DNA of 64,000 nt from Prochilodus magdalenae (GCA_024036415.1 JAMWET010001910.1:43501-107500); one strand, 5' to 3'. Counted from the stretch's first letter, positions 1 through 14,491 are shown. Made by a program: numbers and translations. Notes: generated by a model not told the origin, from the sequence alone.

Positions 1-3000
1 AATACGAGTTTTTCCTTACCTGCTATTAACCAAATATACTGGGACAGAATTTGAGCAAAAAACATTTGCCACAGACAATAGCTACAAAAGTGGAAATAGT
101 ACACCACTTCCATATTAATAATGGACCCTCCATGTCACATCCCATGCCTCTACAGCTCATGTTGTCATCCAGAATTTGCTCAGTAAGTCAATTAGCTAAA
201 AGATGTGGAGAGCAAAAGCAGCAAATGCATGTCTCATTCAGAATAACCTACATTAACCAATTCCCCACACCCTCAGCTGTCCATATTTCTCTCTTCCCCT
301 TTCTCTGTTGGGGTCACTAACATCCGTCCATAGCAACAAGACTGCAATCTAATTACTCATTTCCTCACTGGAGTTCACGCACAGACTATTTCATCTGCTG
401 CTCCCACCAGATCTCCTTATAGAGGGTGGAGTCGGAGACTGAAGTGTCAGATACTCATCAGAGAATGCTGCTGTTCTCATTACACCCAAACCCACATATA
501 CCCCACCCTCCCCCAGTGAGACAGTGACATCAGAGACATTCAAAGCCATTCCAGCAACTCTGCATCACAGGATACTGCATGTCCAGAGCACCATTTCCAG
601 TGTTATCAGACAATAAGCTGTGCCGTTCATTCGCCAACATCTGCTGAAGCAGGGTTTATTATGAGCGGATTCATGATCTGTTATTCCAACTTGTCAGAAC
701 ATTGGCTCAGGGCCTTAAACTGTCTGCTCTTACACATTTTAGATCTAATCACACTCTGCTAGTAAACAGTCTACAGAGGGAGCATGCATCTTGCACCAAA
801 TCAGAATTTCCTTCATAATTACAGCCTCAACATTCATGCTAATTATGCTGTTTCCTCCCTGAGCGATTGTAGTAGATAAATACCTTTGGACCTTAGAGCA
901 CTGGGTAGTCACTGATTTGAAACATAACAGACAATGAGCAATTACGGCTTGTTGAGCAGAGAATAATCACAAAATTACAAAATTGACAGTAAAATTGTGT
1001 CTTCAAGCACAGGAGTGGAATATCAATCCCCACAGTACAGCTAATGGATGATACGATCAATAAGTTTATCTGCCATTCCCTCTGAAGTCTACTCAGCTGT
1101 ACCAAACAGCCTATCCCAATAAACAAACACAGCAATATTCACATTTCAAGACATTTTATAAGCAAGACCAAGTAACCAAACACAAAATATATGGACCTAT
1201 AAGCCTATAGAACCTATAAGCCTATGTGAACCTATAAAAATATATGACTCTATATCCTTTTGCCAGCAATCCTTTTGCTATAAACTCTACCTGGCTTCTT
1301 TTTCTTAGTCCCACACAGCAGTCCAGCCATATCTGAGAAAATTGTCCTGAATCCAGCAGGTCCCTTCAAGAAAAGTGACGAGAGAACTGGTGTGTGTGAA
1401 AGTGCGGGGGTGTGTGTGCGCATGTGGTGGGTTGCTGCCAGTGAGGCTATAGCAGTGGACCCAGCATTAGTACATGATATTTTTGTCCATGTCACAACCC
1501 CCCACCCTTTACTGCTCCTGTTTCACTTGGGGAAGCGAGAAGAGAGGAGGGGAGAGGAGAGGAAGACACCAGCAGACCAAAACAAGCCTGAAGCCAAAAG
1601 GACGCTGCAGCACACAGTGAGGAGAGTCTCTGCACAGGTAGAGTGAATATTCTCTGTAATATCAGTCAGTCTGGGGTGGGCGTGTGTATGATGATCAAAC
1701 AAGCATGCATTTACCTACAGAGGTATGAATAGTAACGTTCACTATTAATTAATGGCATAAATTGGCAACTGTGACCATGACTAGTCTTTAGAATTTAATA
1801 AACCATCCCAGGCAAACAAAAAATGAGTACAGATCAGCAAATAAAGACTAACTCTCCGATTTCTAGGCTTATTTTATAGTTATTGACTTGTAATTACTCT
1901 ATAACTACTATACACTAAGATGTCATCGCTGTCTGATGATCCCCAAAATGGTAAGTTTTGGGTAGAAGGAAAAAATATTCCTAACTTGTAATGGAAGTTT
2001 ATGCAAAATTAGATTTTTGGAGTAATTTTGGACCATTTCTGTATGTCATTAAATATTTGCTCAGGTAACTGAGGGTTACAAATTATGCAAAGCAAAAATC
2101 TAGCAACCAATTTTGTGTGCAGCAGCAGCCGTATGTAGTTACAAGAGTGAATAATAAAACCGTGGCAGTCACCTAATAGCCCTTAGGATTGAAGGGGTTA
2201 ATTTTTGCCTTTTAAAATTCATTCTACAGGCTGTGTGTTTTGCCTAGTGCTGCCCTGACTAATTAATTTATTCTTTAAATTAATCTGCAGGCCCTTACTG
2301 AGGTGCAATACATCATCCTAAAAGCACTATAGCCATAATCTTCTGAAACCACTTTCATGTTCAAGTCCATTAGCAAAGTGCAGCTGAGCAATGACTGCAG
2401 TCCAAACAGAGTGGCTGCATCTGACTGTGCTGTCGCAAGCCTAAACAGACAACCACTTACAGCCAGTAGCAATCAATACCACTCCTGCTTTCCTTACAAG
2501 CGGCCTGTGCTCTCAAACTGCTGACTTAGGATCAGTTTTTGCTGTTTCATGTCCTAATGAAGAGGCTTGCAGTCACTACGATTCACTGCAGGATTTCTCT
2601 TGCTGAGGTTTTTTTTTTGACCATGTGGCAAAAAAAGGTAACATAAGGTAACCAAACCTGCCTTGTCTTTTTCACAGGCTGCATGTTCTTGCTTTCACAT
2701 CCAGTCATCTAAATTCAGCAAATAAACAGTATTTATGCAGTAAAATGTGCAGACCTGTGTTCTCTGTAGGGAATGCAGGGGAAGATATGAACGCTTGTGG
2801 GCCTAATCCAGGAAAAAGTGTGCTGTCTTTGTAGGTCAGCTATTTTATGCTGATCTTGTTACTGTGCGGATAAATGTTTTGCATTCAAGGGCTTCAATTT
2901 TGGGTAAAAAAAATTAAAATAAAACTCTGGTCTAACTGTAAAAACACAGCCATTTCATCAAAACTGAACTACAGTGGAACTAGGAAGCCATTAACCCATT

Positions 3001-3260
3001 ACAATGTACTACAAAAAGCTTGAGGAGAATTTTAATCCATATGAGTGACTGTCCTCGTTACGTTTCCACCAACGTTAAAGTAGATGCAGATGTGTATTTC
3101 TTCAATGTCATGTACATTTAACAAGCATACATAAAATGTACCACAGCTGTGTGGCCAAATATTGGTCAATGACAAACAAGCCCTATTACTATGGGTGATC
3201 AACACAGCAAATCTAACACTGTGATGCTTAAAGAAATGATCAAGATTCATGGTACATGTA
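1..3260. other. No recognisable gene (left flank)
   Basis: I see only short, unrelated open frames on both strands and no protein family I recognise. The sequence is ordinary AT-rich teleost intergenic or intronic DNA. A purine-rich stretch near 1530-1640 on the plus strand ends in CACAG followed by GTAGAGTG, which resembles a 5' UTR exon with a donor, but nothing else supports a gene there. Confidence 0.5.
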
Positions 3261-3261
3261 A

Positions 3262-4210
3262 AATGGGTAGCACTTCACTTTACAGATCGGTAATAAGTAG
3301 GTAATAATATGTTAATTTTACTGTAACAAATTGAAGTTAATCATAAATAAAAAGTCAATTTCCTAATTGTTACTAATAATAAATCAGAAATTGCAGTAAT
3401 TGTAGCAGGAGCGTTAACAAGGCCATTATAAAATAAAAAATAATGATGACTGGTTTACTTTAACTTACTTAAAAATGACCTGCTTCTTATTTTATAGTTC
3501 TTTATGTATAATAGGTGAGCAATAGTACTTGCAACAAGGCACTAATGTAATAAAAACACAATGGTAACAAACACTTTTCTAACTATTACATATATCTTTC
3601 AATCATTAATACATGAAAATATTGTTACAGTATTTAGTAAATAAAATAAATAATAAAATAATAAAATGATTATGATAAATAATAATATATAATAATGATA
3701 AATAATAATATAATAAAATGATAAACAGTGACAGTAAGTTTTATTTACCCAAAATGACCCACTTATTCTACAGTTCATGATGAACGATACAAGAGAATAA
3801 TAGCTGAGTACATGTATATAATATACGAGTTATTAACCCAAAATTAATGAAGTGGTTCTGCTGTAATTACCTGGTATCAGGGCTGTAAAATAGTAATTCA
3901 CTTGTTTCTGTTTTATTTCTTACCTGTTAATTACAGTGAAACTACATGGTATTAGAGTCACAAACAGCAAACTCACTTACTACACGTCCCCTCAGCTCAT
4001 AACATCAGTTCAACATGGTCCTGTGCTTCACCTACAGGCCCACCTATAGACAAGTACTGTTTCCCAGGAACTGAATGAGGTAAATCTATTCTATTACATT
4101 ACTGCCTTGTAACCCTACAGTCACTCACTTACTACACATAAAAACTACAAAATAAGCCAGTCATTTTTGGGTAGTCCTACAGACATGTCTGATCATGACT
4201 TTCAGAAGTA
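3262..4210. repeat. AT-rich dispersed repeat debris
   Basis: This segment opens with a phrase of the type GGGTAGCACTTCACTTTACA, and similar wording recurs near 15670 (GGGTAACACTTCACATTATA). It contains partly repeated blocks, for example AAAATGACCTGCTTCTTATT near 3473 and AAAATGACCCACTTATTCTA near 3752. The pattern suggests a degraded non-coding interspersed repeat. The family is not identified and the borders are approximate. Confidence 0.35.
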
Positions 4211-6039
4211 TTTTTGAGTGCCATTTGTAACCAATAATAAAATTCTTTATGAGCAAAGACACTACTGTCAGCATGAACTATAAGCAACATGAGGATAAAA
4301 ATGTAAAATGAGTACACTTACTTTCTTCAGTTGCAGTACAATTAATAAACTCTCACTACAAGGACATGGAAGACAATGACTTGCAGTACCACAGCAGCAT
4401 TTATACATGTCAGTGAGTGACACTTGGTGAACGACTCTTGGTGAACACATTACAGATACACACTTCCTCCATGCTTATCTGAGAGGACAAGACTGTTTAT
4501 TTGTACAATAAGTCAGTGTGGGCTGGTCTATGTGCATCCACTGTGTGGATTTAGGACGATTTTGAGACAACTACCAGGCTTTCATTAGGTTAATTATTCT
4601 ACAACGCACAGTGGACATCCAGTAGACCATCTATAAAGGACAACAATGAAAACTGAGCAATTCTAAAAGCACCGCTTTGTTACATCTGAAAAGATTTCAA
4701 GACTAGAGGTGTCGAGTCAGATTATGCAGCAGCTCTTTGGGCCTTAAATGCAAAACCAACATTACACTGATACAGATTAGTGACTAGATCATTTACTCAC
4801 ATCCTTAGATGACTCGACCTCAAATTTAACTGAGCTTTATTTGAACACTAAACTTTTACTTTCTCCCTTGTGAACTCCTACTCCTAATCTACAAATGTTC
4901 ATAAAATATAATGATATACATATATATATATATTCAGATGAGCCTGTATATACTGTATATACATATACTTGTAGTTTAACAACAGTAATTATTTTCTCCT
5001 CAGATGCTTTCATAATCCAGTTTGTTGGCAGGTCCTCAGAGTGCATTATCGGCTTGATCCAATGCATTATTAGCTTGTTTCTGTTCGGTGTGAGATCAGG
5101 CTGGTAACCAAAATTCTTTTCTTTTCATTTTCTTCACAAGGGTGCCAATATTTCCGGCAGGCAGTCCATTACAGTAGTGGTTCTACTGGCTAAAGCTATG
5201 TAGGACACTAGCGTAGAAATGTAAAGTTGTACTAAGGGTGCCCCTCAATGGGAACTGTTGACCAATATTTCCCATACACATATCAATTGTTAAGGCTGAT
5301 ACGGATGCAGATTCATAAACAATTATAAAATTTGTACTTGGGACTAAATTTGCCTGGATTACTGTTACAGGGAATATTGGACATTTATTTCTGTAGGGTT
5401 ACTAAAGCAGTTCAATATTAAAGAGCACATACTGAAGTACTGTAGTCCTGCATCATCCAATTTCAGCACTTCCTATTATATGCAGACGCCGATATGCGCA
5501 CTCCTAAACAATATGAGGCTGTAATCTCATTGCCTCAGGGTTTGTAAACATGCTCCTATTTGAAGGGCAACTCCACCCACTTTTTTTATATCTGCATAAT
5601 TAAATGTTTACATGCCAACTAAATAATTAAGAGTAGTTTAGCTGTAGAGAAACATAGCAGTCAGAGCAGTTCGCCGTGTTGTTAATAAGAACCAGATGTC
5701 TCCTTATGGAAACTCCCTCACAGAAAGGGATTACATGAAATGGTTCTGAATACACACCTTAACGTCTGAGACGTTGCTTTATGGTAGGTTTCTGATAAAG
5801 TTCCACCCTAAAATGTACTTCAGATCAATTTATATAAATGCATGCAGAGTGGAGGGATACATAAAGGCTCTTCTGAGGCAAAATAGTCCCCCCCCCAAAT
5901 ACTTAAACTTTTCAGACTTTAGAAGACTTGCAGGTTCAGCTGGATAGTAAATAAAGTCACCACTGTAAAGAAACCAGCAAGGGTCAAAAGCAACAACAAG
6001 CACATGCACAAGTATACAAACCATGTAAAACCAGTTACA
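4211..6039. other. No recognisable gene
   Basis: Low-complexity and AT-rich DNA with no supported exon on either strand. It includes a short AT dinucleotide tract near 4918-4935. Confidence 0.45.
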
Positions 6040-6660
6040 GTATAGATACCACAGGTAAAATACTACTCCAGTAAAAGTAGGAGTAGGAGACAAGTTTTCA
6101 CTTGAGTGAAAGTATATCAGTATTTACCTTCAGATGTACTTAAGTACAGAGAGTAAAAGTAGCAGGATTTATTATGGCTCTAATCTCCTTACATCGTTCC
6201 AGGAACAAGACTCTAAATCAGCTCATTTTAAGCAAGGGGACTCTAGTGTGTCTCTCAGTCTCTCAGTCCGCCAGTCTTTAACAATAGGTCATTAATTAGG
6301 CGGACACTGACGCCTAGCCAAACGATCATAAGCACTAAACACTGAAGGCAAACCATCTCTGTTAGGTAGAACTATAAAATAGCTTTTAGTAAACTAGCAA
6401 AGTTTTAGTTTAAGATGTATTTGCAGCTTAGTTACAAGTTTAGGTTGAATAAAAATGTAAAAACTTTAAACACAGGTTCACAAATGAGTTTTCTTTTCCT
6501 ATATTACATCTGTTTTTATAAGCCGTAGGGAACGACAGATTACGTATAATGTAGAAAGATATTTGACTTAGTAAAAAGTGGTCCAATATGGAAATACTTC
6601 AGTACAGATATACGACAAAAGTACTAAGGTACTGTAACTTCGTTACTGTCCACCACTCTG
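6040..6660. repeat. Non-autonomous DNA-transposon-like repeat
   Basis: The block is rich in phrases such as AAAGTAGGAGTAGGAG, CTTAAGTACAGAGAGTAAAAG and AAGTACTAAGGTACTGTAAC, and it ends in GTTACTGTCCACCACTC. Short 'agtaaaagta' and 'acttaagtac' words of this kind are characteristic of abundant non-coding elements in fish genomes. There is no coding capacity. Assignment to a family is from memory of the pattern only. Confidence 0.4.
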
Positions 6661-7261
6661 AATGACAATGTAGAATTTTGAAAACTCGGTGGAATTCCCC
6701 TTTAACTCTCTTAGCCTGGTGTCAATGAGTCTGTGTTTACAGAGACTAACACTGCTCACGTTTCTGTCTTACAGGCTATGTGGGGGAGCTGTAACAACAC
6801 CCATACACCTCGCAGCTGTTCACATAACAGCCAGGGAGTCCGGGACAGTGTAGGATCAAACGGGTTTGTAAGAAGGAACTTAAATATCAGATTTGAAGAT
6901 GAACAAAAACGCAACGCTCTCAGTCTTTCAGAGCAGTTAAACCTGCAGAGATGTGAGAGAAGATGACATCGCCGGTCAGCTTTTGTCTTAGCAGTCCAGC
7001 ATTCCTGGCATACTGTCATGTCTATTTCTGTTCATTTCATCAACTCCCCTGTCAGTGTACGTGGCTGTAGTGGGGGTGACTTCACCGGTCACGCGCGCTT
7101 TATTAGCCATTAAGATGTCCGGCACATTTATTCCCCCTCCGTTCCCCTCAGTGCACAGAGTCACCAAACACAGAGCAGGACACCCTGATACTCTATCCCT
7201 CCTCAGGACACATGATAGGGTTTAATGGTCAGCTGTAGCTCTCTCATGATACACAGGAGGC

Positions 7262-7760
7262 GGAATCACAGCAGTCTGCTCTGACACACTCGCTCGCGCG
7301 CGCGCGCCCGGCTGGTTAAACTGAACACGACCCGGAGTCTGAGGTAAGTACAGCCGGGATGAACGGAGACAGCACGACACCCTCAGGTCTACTTTCAGTC
7401 GCTTTACCTTCTTTTGTCCTCTTCTTTCGGGCCAGCGTCCCTCCGAGCTTCCCGAGAAAGCCTTCGTCCTTTTTAGTCCTGCCCGGATTAGTCGACATCT
7501 CTGCCTGAGCTCAGCTCACCTGCAGCCGCCAGTCTAAGGAGGAGGAGAAGAAGAGCGAGGAGAGCACAATGGCCGGCTGGACGGGCCTGAATGAGCTGGA
7601 ATGGCAGCGTGTAAGTGATTGGAGAGGGGGGGGGATGATGGCCAGCCTCCACAGATGCTCTACTGCCTCCACCCACTGCGCTGTCCGAGCCTGAGTAAGC
7701 CTGGACAACAGCGACCCACCAGCGACACCCCGACCACCCCATACAGCCGCGTGTGGAGAA
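7262..7760. promoter_or_regulatory. CpG-rich island, putative promoter/first-exon region
   Basis: This is the most GC- and CpG-rich part of the left flank, including an alternating CG run at about 7291-7307. On the plus strand there are two good donor contexts. One is GAGGTAAGTA near 7342. The other is CGTGTAAGTG at about 7610, after an ATG at 7569 in favourable context that would encode MAGWTGLNELEWQR. On the minus strand, CTGCAGGTGAGC near 7518-7529 is also donor-like and follows a leucine-rich open stretch. The gene served is not identified: no matching downstream exons were recognised on either side, and hdac10 occupies the DNA to the right in the opposite direction. Confidence 0.45.
7569..7611 (+). 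CDS. Candidate first coding exon, unidentified gene
   Basis: The ATG at 7569 lies in a purine-rich leader (GAGAGCACAATGG) inside the CpG island and opens 14 codons (MAGWTGLNELEWQR) before a GTAAGT-type donor. The peptide is not one I recognise. No second exon could be placed, so this may equally be a chance reading of promoter DNA. Confidence 0.2.
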
Positions 7761-8930
7761 CAGCAGTACTGAAGTGCATGTAGCGTCAGTGAACTTTCAT
7801 GTACATTTCAACACCACTCTTTCTCAATGTCATGAGTCCCGAACACAGCCCACAGCTTTAAAGGGGGATTGCATTGAGTCTCAACATTTCTGGCCAGTTC
7901 AGCCGGTGAGAGGTATACAGTCATTCAGAGTGGTTTGATGTAAAGTGGTTCACTGTGGAGAAACTCAGATTTCTTTACAGTGGTGGTGAAATTAGAGGAC
8001 ACAATGTCTACATCGACAAACATAACCTTTTTTATACTATACAATGAACCTAGATGTGCTTCCTGGATTTTATAATGTAATGCTGATAATTGTAAAACAG
8101 GGCTAAAATATTTTTTAAAATAATAATAATAATAATAATAATAGCAGTAATAATAGAGACAATTTAGCCTTATTCAGATTCAGTATACATTCAATGTAAT
8201 ATAGGCATTCAACTTATCAAACTGTGACGTTTCACATTAAAGTATCCCGAATGCCTTTGTTTACATTACAGGAGTTGACAGAACCTCTGTAGGACACCAG
8301 TACAATTCCCCTTCAAATAAACAGTGATTATGAAATGTGCTGTCGTCTGACTTTTATATCTGTGTAAGTCATATGACCCTAGTGACTTTCTGCAAGTCTT
8401 ATGTCAAGAGTTTTTAAGATTTGTTGTAAATTTGATGTGTCAAGTTTAGTTTACTGAACCTCTGAACATACAGAAATACTAAAACTGTCCTTAATACTAC
8501 AGCACATGTAAAAAATTGGAATGCCAAATGAACATGAGCTAAGACGAACAGCTATTTGATGAAGAAAAGGTTAAAAAGTATCTTTATTTTCGTTACAGTA
8601 AAAATTGCTTTAAACACCATTAAAATAGGACACAGGATTAAAACTCATTGTCCCCCTTTCAACACTTTTCTAGGAAATCAGGAAGTGTTTCATAATGTTC
8701 ATGAACAGACGATCATGGGTGAGGCTCTCCCCAAGTCAGATCTAAAAACGTGTTGTGGATACTGAAACATCACAGCACTTTCGTAATCACTGGGGTCAGT
8801 TCACACACATAGACCACCATAGACCTGACTGTGTAGAAAAGTGACTCTACAAAAACAAAGCAGTATAGTTATATTGGTCTTGTACTCTTCTGGGAGTGGC
8901 CAAAGGGGTGTATGAATGATTTTATTCATC
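7761..8930. other. No recognisable gene; downstream of hdac10
   Basis: Non-coding DNA between the CpG island and the hdac10 3' end. It contains a TAA trinucleotide run at about 8121-8145. No exon is supported on either strand. Confidence 0.5.
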
Positions 8931-8936
8931 TTGGCT
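8931..8936 (-). terminator. Candidate hdac10 polyadenylation signal
   Basis: The plus strand reads TTTATT, which is AATAAA on the minus strand, about 110 bases past the hdac10 stop codon. It lies just beyond a (GT)n tract on the transcribed strand. A second AATAAA lies farther downstream at about 8583-8588, so the used site is uncertain. Confidence 0.4.
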
Positions 8937-8958
8937 CTCTGTTCTCCTTCCTGAAACT

Positions 8959-8985
8959 GAACACACACACACACACACACACACA
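8959..8985. repeat. (AC)n microsatellite
   Basis: A pure CA dinucleotide run just past the hdac10 stop codon, within or near its 3' UTR. Confidence 0.9.
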
Positions 8986-9046
8986 AATATCAGTTCATTC
9001 ATATTATACACTTTGATGTTCGCAGTAAACAGCTCATTGTTTGGTA

Positions 9047-12000
9047 TCAGGCTTCAGGAAAAGCTCTGCTTATACTTCTGAAAGACAAAGAAAAGAAAAA
9101 ACCCTCACTTGTGTTTAACAGTAGACTCCATCTGCCCCGCAGTCTCCGTCTCTGTGTCTCTATAGCTTCCACATCCTCAGGTAATGGATGACCCAGTGGA
9201 CTAAGAGAAGGAGCAGGAGCCCCAGACAAAGAGACACATGTAGCCATCACCACGTCTTTGTCACAGCCCTGCTTTATCAAGAAAACATGTAGAAACCTGT
9301 AACTGCACTGTAGCATCCATTTCATCACTAAAGGTCACATTTTTGTTATATTTATTTCTCACTTCAGCTCAGCTTATCGTTTTTTAGTTTTATGTCTCCA
9401 AAACTCTGATAATTAATTTTTACATAACTGTTTTCAAGCCTCTCTTTATTTCTTGGAATCAAACAGGCGCTTTTTGTTTCTGTGCCTCTAAGACTGATAT
9501 CGGTTAAACAGATGGATAAGCCAGTTCTTGTGCCATTACAAAAACAATGAATTTAAAACAGCCTGATTTTGCAGCTTAGTTTCCTTATATGGACTGTACA
9601 GACAGAGAATTTGAGATAGTGATAAAATATTACTTCATAAAGAAAGGAAAACTTAGTTTTCCTTTATGTGGGCCCATTAAAGGTGAAATGTCAAAAATAT
9701 ATCACCAAAACAAATTTTCTAAGAATAAAGCAGTTTTATTAAATAAGCAGGTTTTTGTTTATGTGCAGTTTTGGATCAGTCTTTTGATTGATTATCTGAT
9801 GACACTGTTGTTCTAGTGTTCTTGTATAAAGCAGTGCTGAAGTTACACGTGATCCAGCAATACAGGTCTGTACAGTTGATTAAAAAAAATAAATAAATAG
9901 AAAGCTGATGCAGAGCAACATGTCTCCTATTCCTATTACAGTTAAACTTGCTGATAACACAGGCTTAACTTTCCCACTACAGTGACTGACCTGAAGTAGG
10001 GCCAGGGTCCTGCCCTGTGCCAACCCTTGAAGAAGGCTGCTAATCTGAGCCCAGACTGACACCTCCAATCCAGCGCTGCCTGCCAGGACCTCCAGCACCA
10101 GGCCAGGACCAAACTCATACGCCAGAGGAAGGAGTAGACCCAGCACTGCCTGCATCACACTCGCTCTGCAGTGCGTGTCCTGCAGCATGCAAAAAAAAAA
10201 AAAAGAAAAACAAGGCAATGCTGTCCCACAATCATTGCTTAATGGCTGGGCTGCAGACAGTGAAGGTATAGTACAGCACTAAAATCACAGTAAGGCTTCA
10301 AGTATAAGTAAAAACAGTTTAAAGTTTAGCAGTTGTAAAATTACATACTAGTAAAAAACAAGTATGTATGCTCTAACAGAAAACACACATTTGCACATTG
10401 TACATTTTGTGAGACTGTGTGAAGGTGAGAATTTTAGGTAGGGTTGAATTTAGAAGAAGTGGTCAGTTACATCATAAAATCGATGAATGAGTTCATAGCA
10501 AAGTAAACAAACACCTTGCTTAGACACACGGGCACGTGATAGTGCGACATCACCCTCTCAGGCTCTTTACTGCAGATCTGCACCAAAAGCACCCTCCTGT
10601 AGACAGACACATAAATGACTGTCAATGGTTTTCATAAACCTCACCTGCAGTGCTTTTTGCCCAATTTGTTTTCTTGAGTGAAACACACAATGGCCCTCAT
10701 TCATCACTGCACAACCTCAAATCAGTTTCATCTATGGAGTACATATACAATCGAAGTGGAAGAAGTGAATGTAGATTAAGGAGAATAGACCTGATTTAAA
10801 AACCCTATAATAAGAATAAAAACAGAAAAATCACATTGGGCCTTATTCACAAGGATGTTATAAGAATTCATGACATGTTCTTCATGTTCTTAAACCACAG
10901 AATTGTTCACACCTTCGTGCTCCTGACTGTGTGGAGATTCTGTTCTCGCTTAAGAATCAATTCCGAATGTCAGAATATAATTATACTACTAATAAGACTT
11001 CTAATAATACAATATTACTAATAATAATACAGTAATACTAGAAGACAGGTAGATGCACTGATTGTAAATATTTTATAAACCATTGTTGCAACACCGAACA
11101 GTGTTTTACTATGTAAACACAATCACACTACACAGTCACATCATTCTAATCAATTTGTGAATGGGAGTTAAAATACTCACCCATTGCTCATGTCCAATGC
11201 AACATCCTCATCCCCCACAAACACCACCAAGACCCTGATACACATACGGCGTTCTGCATTATACAATCGTTGTCTAGTGTTCGTTTCAGACATATTTCAT
11301 TTTAAAACAACACATTAACACATTAAGAAGCATTTAGTTAAGATGAAGTGCATACCGAACAGAGAGGGACTTTAAGGCATGCTGCACAGCACAGCTCACA
11401 GATACACACACATCAGGCACCATCACTAAGCCATTACGCACCTGCCAACGGATGGCAGTTAGGAATGTTGCATTAGCCATGTACAAATTGTTTTAGTGTA
11501 GAGTGATGTAAACCTGCACACACAGCTGTTGAAAGAAAACCCCTATATATGCCTTTTTTCTACAACAACGTACACGCTGTAGCCTAATCAACACATCAAT
11601 ACAATGAGTGCCTGTGCTTAAATTAAAACACTCAACAAAATACATTAAGACGGGAGCTTTTCTTCAACAGAGATGCTGACAGACACTGTGAATAAATCTA
11701 ATAGCAAATGTGAATACAGAAACAGCAGACAGGAGGGGGGAAAAAAATACACTTCCTGTCTGCATGAGCTTGTATCTAGGTATTCACCCAGATGCAAACT
11801 CTTCTTAAAACACACTTGGCTTTCCAACTTTGCATGTATAAACAAAATGACAAGGCAATCAGAATGACCAAATATCCACCTCAAGGCTTACCTCTTTGTT
11901 CTTGATTTTCTCCAAAACTGAAACAACATTCTGTAGGCACTCTAATGATTTCTTATCAGTCATGTCCTGAAAATGTTCATTCCTGAAAGGACAATTTGTT

Positions 12001-14432
12001 GTTTTTACACAGGTCTGATTGAATACATCCTCTACAGATAAACACACTTCTATACATTTTAATGCATAATTAATGTTTATTTACTGAAAAAAAATAGCGC
12101 AAAACTTATATGCAAATGCTCTATAGAGGATGAGTTAACTTCCAGCAACTTGTCAACAACACTACCTATGCACTTGGCTTTATAAACAGCTAACCTGATC
12201 TTTTCTGCATCCTCTTTACAGGTTTGTGGTATTTCATCCAGACGCTGACAGCCCTCTGGCATTGAGCCCTCCAGTTCTGTGGAGATCACCGCAACTGTGT
12301 GTAAAGGAGGTGCAGGACGGGGTAAGGGTTCAGGCCACTTAATGTCCTCAGTCTTCTCCTCTGTTTCTTCCTCTTCTTTCTTCTCTCCATCTCCTTCCTC
12401 TACTCTGCAGCGCTTGGTGCTGGGCTCTGCGACCAGAGATTCAGCTAGAAAACAAACAAGGACAGGTTTTACTACTGATTTAAGATCAATCTATAGTGCC
12501 TGTGTAGCGAGTGATGTTCTTGATCATGATCATGGGGCAATACTTTTCCTATAACATTTAACAGATCTCTGGAAGAGAAATTCACATTTATTTCATATTT
12601 ATTTTCACATTATTATTTCATGTGCATTAAATTCCTGTGTTTATAAGTTACATATGTGGCTTACATATCGAAACACACTATACTATTATACCTGTTTTAG
12701 TGCAACAGTAGGATTTAATGTATCATCTAGCGGTGACAAGTAGAGAGTTGTTCTAAGACTGTGTTCTCTTACCTGTATGTTTGAAACAGTGCCAGTACTT
12801 CTGGTGAACAGCTCGAACATTTTGAACAGACTCCAGAGCACTAAGGAGTCAAGATACAAAAGTTAAATTATACATACTTGCAAAAATCATCAATGATTCA
12901 ACCAAACCTTGTATCTCTAAAACAGTAACTTTGTTTTGTTTTTTTTTTCCAAAAACTTCTGGATCTTTTTTGTTGGTCTGCTGAACACAACATAAAGAGT
13001 AGCTGTTCATATGCAAAAATAACAAAGCAGAAAATATGAAGATATTGTGTTTTTAGTGAGTGCAGCAAAATACACACTAATGATTACTTAAAGCCAAATT
13101 AATTTGAAACATTTTTTAAAATCTAAAAAAAAAAAAAGTCAAATCCACCTGTCACATGGGGAGCCAATTCCAGTCAATAATGATGTTGGGTCTCCAAGCA
13201 GGGTCTGCAATGTCTGGCAAACTGACTGAGCAAGCGAAGTCAAGTTATACCCACCCTAGAAGAGAAAAAAAAACTGTCTAAGAAATCATGAACACAAGCA
13301 TGTATTCAGGTTTACAACCCTGAAAGACATCCCACCTCTAGGATAGCACACAGTCTGCCGTTGGCCAGAGACATCAGAAGGTGTGTAAGGTGGCCAAAAA
13401 TCTCCGGAGTGGCACACATGTGACCCTGGCAGTAAAAGTAGTAAAAATCACATACTGATCAGCTGTGAATTTATAGAATATGAATTTATATGTCAATTCA
13501 TTTTTTTTATCCCAGTGGAAAGTGAGGTACATTTACATTGGAATTAGGTTTTAATAATGTTTTAAACTTATAAGCACCCTAAGAAAGATAAAGCAGCTAT
13601 TGAAATGTAATACTCAGTTTTATGAATATATTGTACATAAGCGCATTGTACATTGTTGGCCTACACTAAGCCTAAGTGGATCGCTAAAAGAACAATGAAA
13701 AAAACACTGGGGTATTATAATTCAATTCTTTTTAACTAAACTTTGTCATTATACCAATGCAGGGTTGTACAGTATAGCATCTGTACAACATCTGTACAGT
13801 ATCAGTGTAGAAAGTTCACCTCTGGGTCTCCTATGGCAGAATCAAACCCTGCACAGACCAGCACCAGCTCAGGATCAAACTGGAACAACAATTAGCGGTA
13901 TGGTCAGTAGTTACTCAGGTGCATGTATACAGGCACATTTCAAATATGAATATTTAAGAAGAATTCCACAAATATTCCAAGAAGTCATAATTAAATAGTC
14001 AGGAGGAGGACCTAATCATGAGGAGTGTCTCACTGTGAAATGTCCCTGTTCTAGAGAAACTTACTACATCATATTTGTTCACACTGGTAGTGATGAAAGC
14101 AGAAGTCTGAAAATAGTCCATTGCATCTTAGGGCTCCCTCACAATACATTATTACAATAAATGTTGACACTGCCTTATACAAGTTTGTTTTAAATTCTTT
14201 CTGAGATACAGTTTTAGCATAAAAACATTTTGTCTTTAATTCTTATATAGACATTTAATAATGACCCTTCCTTTAACTATTAAGCAGAAGTCTTTTAATG
14301 GCGGAGTTTGATACTAACCTCATATGCAATAGGTAAGAGGACATGGAAGAAGACAGAGAGGTAGTCACTGTTGGTCATTCCCACCTATTAAACAAATGTA
14401 TTGTAAGACTTAATAATAAATAAATAAACAAA

Positions 14433-14491
<59 letters not shown>

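Noticed and set aside
6733..6966. 77-residue plus-strand frame after an acceptor-like TCTTACAG
   Set aside because: The peptide is not recognised, no donor or adjoining exon was found, and composition looks random.
9880..10218. 112-residue minus-strand frame as a separate small gene
   Set aside because: Its core (9991-10179) is hdac10 exon 18 with matching splice sites and phase; the rest is intron.
11181..11252. hdac10 exon 16 starting at the upstream acceptor (..AATGCAG at about 11252)
   Set aside because: That start breaks the frame with exon 15; the acceptor at ..TATCAG keeps the frame ([11 protein letters not shown]) and matches the family.
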